In this document: in pieces, positions 59,525-64,000 of the stretch
Position numbering within the stretch: the first letter of the stretch is position 1
Layout: every line of letters begins with the position of its first letter
Origin: Sideroxydans sp.
Lineage (GTDB): Bacteria; Pseudomonadota; Gammaproteobacteria; Burkholderiales; Gallionellaceae
Assembly (NCBI GenBank): GCA_028707175.1
Contig: JAQTUV010000004.1
Location: 62,001-126,000, forward strand
Reading direction: 5' to 3'
Length of the DNA: 64,000 bases
Position numbers and translations under genes: made by a program
Notes under the pieces: generated by a model
Database searches by the model: none
Seen by the model: only the letters and a program-made list of their open reading frames with translations
Told to the model about the DNA's origin: nothing

Positions 59525-61150
59525 TCAAACTTTAAACTGGCTGATCAATTGTTGCAGCTCTGATGCGATACGCGCCAGATCATCAGCCATGCGTCCGACA
59601 TTTTGAATGTCCGATCCATTCTCTTCAGTCACAACAGCGATCTCGTCCAGATTTTTAGAGACGCTTTGTGTCGATGCAGCTTGATCCTGCGTGCTGGTGA
59701 CGATGTTACCCACCGACTGGGTGGCCTTGCTTGCGGCATCCACTATTTGTGTTAACAATTCGTCGGTCAGCTGGCTTAACTGCGCACCTTTTTTCACCTC
59801 GACCTCAATATTCCCCATCGCACTGACCGCGCTATCGGTTTCCGCACGAATCGCATTGATAACACCAGATATCTCCTGCGTACTGGACGAAGTGCGTTCC
59901 GCCAGCTTTCTCACCTCATCGGCAACAACAGCGAATCCTCGTCCTTGCTCACCCGCACGAGCGGCTTCGATAGCGGCATTGAGCGCCAACAAATTAGTCT
60001 GATCCGCGATCTCTTTGATGACCGTCGCTATCTGATCGATCTTGTAGATGGATTGGTTCAATTGGCTCACGATACTCACAGAGTTATTGACGGTCGTAAC
60101 CACGCCGCCAATCACTTCCATGTTTTTAGCCACATTCATATTCCCATCATGCGCAAGCCGCTCATTCAAACGCACCGCCGTCGCCGCACTGGCAGCCATC
60201 TCTGCGACTTCCGCATTGGAAACCGAGATCGCATCCAAATTGCTTGCGACTGTGGTCACCTTTGCACTGAAATGTTTGTCGCGTTCTATCAGGCGCTCTA
60301 CTTGGGAAGAAAGCGAAACGGAATGTGCTGCCGCATTATCAGCGGCGAATTTAACGCCAGACACAATCTGTTGCAGACGGCTAGCCGTTTCTTCCAAAGA
60401 CTTGGACATCACGCCAAATTCATCCTCACTCTTATAACTTCCTTGCAAGAGCAAATTGCCTTGAGATATTTGCGAAAAAGCAGATTGCAGTGCGGATAAA
60501 CCCTTGGACAGACTGGATAACACGAGCGAGCCGAAATAAATCTGAAGCAAAAGGCTGATGCTAAAAATAGAGATGCCCACGATCACCAATTGTTGCCCTT
60601 TGGCTTTCCCGTTTTCGTAGGTCTGCTTAACCGCCTGTTGCTGCTCGGGCAACAGTAACGAGATTGGCTTGATTACCCCGCCTTGAAATGCAGGCCACTC
60701 ATCTTCCAGCATCGGCGTAATAAGTGACTTTTGATCTGAAGCATAAGCTGCATCGAGCTTATCCAAAAAGGCGGGAAGCAAAACAATTTGTTTATCGATC
60801 TTGGTGATCTGCGCTTTGGCTTCATCGCTAAAATCGTTGTTGGCTGTGGCAGCTTTAAAGTCGCTCCAGTCCGTTGATATTTTTCCGCGAACCTCCTTCA
60901 GGTGATTGCGCGAGCCGACCGTTGGCATTTGATCCAGTAACACACCCGCCATCCTGAAGCGGATCTCTTTGACCGAACTATCTATCTCTTGCAACGCCAT
61001 GGTGGGGAGCATTTGGTTCTCATAAACATTCGCCAGCGCGCTATTGCTCTTCCTCACGCTATACACATCCACAGCCGTTAGTATCAAAGAGGCGAACACC
61101 GCCAAGATGAAACTGATTGTTAATTTCGATTTAAGTGTTTTGAGATTCAT
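59525..61150 (-). CDS. Methyl-accepting chemotaxis protein (four-helix-bundle sensor)
   Basis: A 541-residue chemoreceptor. TM1 is [22 protein letters not shown] (about 8-29), then a periplasmic four-helix bundle sensor (30-190, with [14 protein letters not shown] and [16 protein letters not shown]), TM2 [23 protein letters not shown], a HAMP-like segment ([21 protein letters not shown]) and the MA signalling domain with the tip [30 protein letters not shown]. No CZB domain is present. ATG 61150 follows GGGGGG. It is convergent with the MCP-CZB gene. Confidence 0.95.
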   Translation of the reverse strand: MNLKTLKSKLTISFILAVFASLILTAVDVYSVRKSNSALANVYENQMLPTMALQEIDSSVKEIRFRMAGVLLDQMPTVGSRNHLKEVRGKISTDWSDFKAATANNDFSDEAKAQITKIDKQIVLLPAFLDKLDAAYASDQKSLITPMLEDEWPAFQGGVIKPISLLLPEQQQAVKQTYENGKAKGQQLVIVGISIFSISLLLQIYFGSLVLSSLSKGLSALQSAFSQISQGNLLLQGSYKSEDEFGVMSKSLEETASRLQQIVSGVKFAADNAAAHSVSLSSQVERLIERDKHFSAKVTTVASNLDAISVSNAEVAEMAASAATAVRLNERLAHDGNMNVAKNMEVIGGVVTTVNNSVSIVSQLNQSIYKIDQIATVIKEIADQTNLLALNAAIEAARAGEQGRGFAVVADEVRKLAERTSSSTQEISGVINAIRAETDSAVSAMGNIEVEVKKGAQLSQLTDELLTQIVDAASKATQSVGNIVTSTQDQAASTQSVSKNLDEIAVVTEENGSDIQNVGRMADDLARIASELQQLISQFKV

Positions 61151-61335
61151 GATGCCCCCCGACCTCTGGAAATACATGACAACGTAAGAAACCTTAGCAA
61201 TTCAAAGCAAGTATCCATGACTGGGTGAGCCAGCCCCAGATGGTTGATCTATTCGACTTTGCCTTACGCGCGAAAGCGAAACCCATTAACGAGTAGAGTT
61301 CGCCTTCGCGAGGATTTTAAACAGACCGATATCCC

Positions 61336-61803
61336 TTATTCCGCTGGATATCCCTTAGCTTTCCATTCTGGGAAACCCAAGCGTAACCAATATACTGACT
61401 TATAGCCGCCCTTGATTGCCGCTACGGCAGCTTTATAGCCTTTCCAGCATTCAGCGCCATTGCAATAAAAGACCAAGTTTGCTCCTTTATTTGCAGGCAA
61501 TTTTGCCAGATCGATACTGTCCAGACTGGCATCAAAATCAACTGCTTTCGCACTTTTTTCTTTATACGGGACGCTGATCGCGCCTTTGATGTGACCTTCC
61601 GCATATTCATTGGCAACACGGGCATCAACCGCTTGCGCGCCACCATCGATCAATGATTTCGCTTTAGCCGCATCAACCAAAGTTGCGCCCTTTAAAGCAT
61701 TAGGTGTTTCAGCCGCCAGAATGCTATTGCTGAAAATCAACATCGCAGCAGTGAAAATTGAAATCCCCGTTTTTGTTACAAGACCTGCGTGACTTAAGTT
61801 CAT
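61336..61803 (-). CDS. Periplasmic rhodanese-like protein
   Basis: A 155-residue exported rhodanese-domain protein. The signal peptide (about 1-30, ...ISIFTAAMLIFSNSILAAE) is followed by DAAKAKSLIDGGAQAVDARVANEYAEGHIKGAISVPYK and the active-site loop NLVFYCNGAECWKGYKAAVAAI. The putative catalytic Cys is in FYCNGAEC; a second Cys lies at the end of this loop. Rhodaneses transfer sulfane sulfur to thiols or cyanide. AGGAG seven bases before ATG 61803 supports the start. Its periplasmic location suggests a redox or sulfur-handling role. A 43-nt hairpin (61268-61310) lies downstream without a T run. Confidence 0.9.
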   Translation of the reverse strand: MNLSHAGLVTKTGISIFTAAMLIFSNSILAAETPNALKGATLVDAAKAKSLIDGGAQAVDARVANEYAEGHIKGAISVPYKEKSAKAVDFDASLDSIDLAKLPANKGANLVFYCNGAECWKGYKAAVAAIKGGYKSVYWLRLGFPEWKAKGYPAE

Positions 61804-62045
61804 AGCGAAACTCCTAATTAAATAGAAAACAGTCCGGTGAAATAGCAAACTCCTGAAACACACTCTCAACTCACTTTGCGTGTGTCATGTTTATCTCGGC
61901 ACAAAATCCATAAAACTTAGGGGAAATATGGCTACTTCATGAAAATTTAATTATTTCCACCGTAGTAGCTTGATTGTGCGATTACTTTTTACTGGGATAG
62001 CGCGTAGACCATCAGCGCACATTGAATGAATGGATCGGAACGCGA

Positions 62046-63119
62046 TCACTTGTTCTTATGCTTCAACACCGTCTTCACCATCTTGCCGAACGCTTTGTCC
62101 TTCTTACGTTTATCCACGTATGACATCTCGTTGAAATCGGATTCCGCTTTGAGCTTGAGGTAACTTAGGTAATGCTCGGGATTCAACTCACCGTCTTCAA
62201 TCGCCTTGCGGATCACGCAGCCCGGTTCGTTGTTATGGCTGCAATCGGCGAAACGGCAACGGCCAGCAAGTGCTTTGATATCGGCGAAGCTATCGTCCAG
62301 ACCATCGCCTGTACTCAAGATGCCTAACTCGCGCATACCCGGCATGTCGATGAGCAGCGCGCCGTTGTTCAGCGTCACCAGATGGCGGCGCGTGGTGGTG
62401 TGCCTACCCTCGCCCGTGCCGCTCACCACGCCTGTCTCTAGCTCATCCTTTCCGAGTAACAGATTGATCAGCGTCGTCTTGCCCACACCAGAAGAGCCCA
62501 GCAAGCAATAAGTCTTACTCGGCACCACCAGCGCCTTCACCTCATCTATGCCCTCGCCCGTCATACTGCTGAGGGTGATGATGCGCGCCGTGATGCCGGC
62601 CGCGCGGATGTTGCCAAGCATGTGCTGCAGCTCTTCCGCACTCACCAAGTCCGTCTTGGTCAGCAACAGCACTGGCTCGATATGCCCTTCATTCACCATC
62701 ACCAGATAACGCTCTAGCCTGCGCACGTTGAAATCGAAATGGCACGACTGCACGATGAACGCCACATCGATGTTCGCCGCGATCATCTGGAAATCGATGT
62801 TCTTACCGGGAGACTTGCGCCTCAAGAATGACCTGCACGGCACCACATCATGGATGCTCGCATGCGACTCTGCATCGTGATACTCGACACACACCCAATC
62901 GCCCACACATGGCATATCCACCGAGGATGCGGCAGTGTGAAGGAACTTGCCTGTCAGCTCGGCGGGCACTTCACCGTTTTCGTTGCGCACGATATAACGC
63001 CCGCGATCTACCGCCGTCACCCGCGCCACGCGCTGGGCGGAAGCACACAAGCGCTTCGCCTGTTCCGCAAACTCGCTATCCAAACCAAGCTCAGTCAGCT
63101 CCATAACAAACCTATTCAT
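62046..63119 (-). CDS. rsgA: Ribosome small-subunit-dependent GTPase RsgA
   Basis: A 357-residue RsgA (YjeQ/YloQ) GTPase with the circularly permuted order: OB-fold first (about 45-115, with RYIVRNENGEVPAELTGKFL), then G4 LLTKTDLVSA, G1 CLLGSSGVGKTTLINLLLG, G2 HTTTRRHL and G3 IDMPGMRELG. A C-terminal zinc motif follows (CRFADCSHNNEPGC). RsgA aids late 30S assembly. The ATG at 63119 (MNRFVMELTELG) is chosen; a perfect hairpin lies 14 bp upstream. This version is longer than the common short RsgA. Confidence 0.95.
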   Translation of the reverse strand: MNRFVMELTELGLDSEFAEQAKRLCASAQRVARVTAVDRGRYIVRNENGEVPAELTGKFLHTAASSVDMPCVGDWVCVEYHDAESHASIHDVVPCRSFLRRKSPGKNIDFQMIAANIDVAFIVQSCHFDFNVRRLERYLVMVNEGHIEPVLLLTKTDLVSAEELQHMLGNIRAAGITARIITLSSMTGEGIDEVKALVVPSKTYCLLGSSGVGKTTLINLLLGKDELETGVVSGTGEGRHTTTRRHLVTLNNGALLIDMPGMRELGILSTGDGLDDSFADIKALAGRCRFADCSHNNEPGCVIRKAIEDGELNPEHYLSYLKLKAESDFNEMSYVDKRKKDKAFGKMVKTVLKHKNK

Positions 63120-63132
63120 GATCCAGAAACGA

Positions 63133-63154
63133 ACATCGCCCAAAAGGGCGATGT
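63133..63154. promoter_or_regulatory. Perfect hairpin upstream of rsgA
   Basis: ACATCGCCC-AAAA-GGGCGATGT forms a 9-bp perfect hairpin located 14 bp before the rsgA ATG on the minus strand. It could be a terminator-like or translational control element in the leader, but no T run follows in the direction of rsgA. It may also end the microprotein transcript. Confidence 0.5.
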
Positions 63155-63190
63155 CGTGTAACTACAAATGTGATGCCTTCCAACACCAAA

Positions 63191-63265
63191 TCACTTGCCA
63201 GCTGGTACTGGCTTTGGCAGTGGTTTCTTACCCTTTGATTCCTTCTTCTTGTCTTTACTTCCCAT
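63191..63265 (-). CDS. 24-residue basic microprotein
   Basis: A tiny open frame of 24 codons too short for the usual ORF threshold. It starts MGSKDKKKESKGKKPLPKP and ends PVPAGK, with nine Lys and no aromatic residue. An excellent ribosome-binding site, CCAGGAGAG, lies six bases before the ATG at 63265, which is the main reason to believe it is translated. It is upstream of rsgA, with a hairpin in between. No known family is recognised. It could bind rRNA or be a leader peptide. Confidence 0.55.
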   Translation of the reverse strand: MGSKDKKKESKGKKPLPKPVPAGK

Positions 63266-63331
63266 GATGATCTCTCCTGGTTGTTAACGACGGGGACTTG
63301 CTGCGAATTATTCTACTCCACACACCACGCT

Positions 63332-63778
63332 TTAATCCGGGATCTCTGGCTCGACCAGTTTCGCCAATTGTTCTAGAGACTCTTGCCAGCCGAGATAACA
63401 CATCTCGGTCGGGATCACCTCGGGGATACCTTCTTGCACGATGGATATCTCAGTACCGCACAACACCGGCGTCAGCATCACCGTCGTCTTCATTGTTCCC
63501 GGTAGATTCGAATCATCGAACTTGTCTGAATAACAGAGCTTTTGCGAGGGTACGAGTTCGAGATATTCGCCACCGAAAGAGTGACCGTTGCCCGTGGTGA
63601 AGTTGGTGAACGACATCTTAAAAGTGCCGCCCACCTTGGCATCCAGATGGTGGACTGTGCAGGTAAAGCCGTAAGGTGGAAGCCACTTAGCCATTGCCTC
63701 CGCACTCAAGAAGGCTTTGTAGATACGCTCTGGTTTGCTGCGGAGTACGCGATGAAGACGAACAGTGCCTGTGGACAT
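63332..63778 (-). CDS. SRPBCC family protein (AHSA1/CalC-like)
   Basis: A 148-residue START/SRPBCC-fold protein of the AHSA1 (activator of Hsp90 ATPase) group. The N-terminal signature is VRLHRVLRSKPERIYKAFLSAEAMAKWLPPYGFTC, followed by KVGGTFKMSFTNFTTGNGHSFGGEYLELVPSQKLCY and the C-terminal helix GWQESLEQLAKLVEPE. Such proteins bind hydrophobic ligands; no partner is evident. It is the last complete gene in the window, on the minus strand. Confidence 0.93.
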   Translation of the reverse strand: MSTGTVRLHRVLRSKPERIYKAFLSAEAMAKWLPPYGFTCTVHHLDAKVGGTFKMSFTNFTTGNGHSFGGEYLELVPSQKLCYSDKFDDSNLPGTMKTTVMLTPVLCGTEISIVQEGIPEVIPTEMCYLGWQESLEQLAKLVEPEIPD

Positions 63779-64000
63779 GATCTACTCTCCTTTCGATTTG
63801 TTGCACGATAAAAACAGACGTCCACATCGACAACGGAAGCGAGGCTCAACTTTCACCCTACTTCACTGCACCACCAGCGTACCGCTAATGACGACCTGTT
63901 TGAGGATGCAGACATCGTATCTCGCCAGTATGAGTCAACGCCCATCTCGTATTCGAGACAGACGCAGTATGCCGCAACTCGGAGAAAAACACGCCCTCGA
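63779..64000. other. Right-edge stretch without a recognised gene
   Basis: No supported gene. A minus-strand frame is open to the window edge through about 63900 (encoding ...HTASVSNTRWALTHTGE...), which could be the end of a gene starting outside the window, but no family was recognised. A short plus-strand ATG at 63932 has no ribosome-binding site. Confidence 0.4.

Noticed and set aside
61268-61310. CGCGAAAGCGAA ... TTCGCCTTCGCG hairpin after the rhodanese gene
   Set aside because: Loop is about 18 nt and no T run follows, so it is not called a terminator.
1-64000. CRISPR arrays, tRNA/rRNA genes, prophage or intact insertion sequences
   Set aside because: No regular spacer-repeat array, cloverleaf, rRNA stretch, integrase or transposase frame was recognised on either strand.
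63932-64000. Plus-strand ATG frame running off the right edge
   Set aside because: No ribosome-binding site and only 23 codons visible, with no recognisable family.

Overview
The window reads as chromosomal DNA of a betaproteobacterium. Protein sequence flavour and gene order (bamD next to rluD and pgeF, RimO and YcaO in one genome, a CGFS glutaredoxin next to a BolA protein, several chemoreceptor zinc-binding domains) suggest Nitrosomonadales, perhaps a Gallionellaceae-like iron or nitrogen oxidiser; the family-level guess is weak. No rRNA, tRNA, CRISPR array, prophage or intact insertion sequence was recognised. Most genes are housekeeping or accessory single genes in short operons.

Layout. 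1-8 kb: 5' end of an ArnD-like deacetylase, xseA, a small Gln/Ala-rich protein, a HerA-like ATPase (YjgR), an AlkD-like protein, an EEP-fold hydrolase, then a minus-strand translation-quality group (yaeQ, arfB, ybcJ, prfC). 8-18.6 kb: small DUF proteins, a GlxA-type AraC regulator divergent from a cysteine hydrolase/VOC pair, a GNAT, a 931-residue NACHT ATPase ending in pentapeptide repeats, a YkgJ cysteine-cluster protein, and a MocR regulator divergent from an EamA permease. 18.7-25.4 kb: rimO, a metal group (CDF exporter, outer-membrane-like protein, ZIP importer), a NERD-nuclease/zinc-ribbon protein and an MFS permease. 25.5-28.7 kb: pgeF-rluD head to head with bamD-nudix. 28.9-31.0 kb: an isolated AAA ATPase fused to a DUF4435/TOPRIM-like domain, resembling a one-protein PARIS/OLD-type phage defence. 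31.4-35.7 kb: an AcoR-like sigma-54 activator divergent from an aldehyde dehydrogenase and DUF779 gene, with a matching -24/-12 promoter and upstream palindrome. 35.8-48.6 kb: truncated haemoglobin, methyltransferase, mnmC (oxidoreductase half only), PsiF-like protein, DUF155 protein, EamA permease preceded by a structured leader, rsuA, glycine-zipper lipoprotein, GIY-YIG protein, MFS, ZIP-like protein, Grx4-BolA, AEC carrier and a FabMG-like protein. 48.7-64 kb: pepD, ycaO, a signalling group (GGDEF cyclase, EAL-CZB phosphodiesterase, MCP-CZB, second MCP), mgtC, rhodanese, rsgA, a 24-residue basic microprotein and an SRPBCC protein.

The best candidates for something new are: (i) a ~155-nt structured RNA with its own strong promoter, an 8-bp closing stem and a competing intrinsic terminator upstream of an EamA permease (41243-41400); (ii) the NACHT-pentapeptide protein (11952-14747); (iii) the fused ATPase-DUF4435 protein (28939-31029); (iv) the zinc-sensing EAL-CZB phosphodiesterase next to an MCP-CZB receptor; and (v) the microprotein at 63191-63265. 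Several families of short palindromic intergenic repeats are also present, one of which has entered the 5' end of a permease gene.
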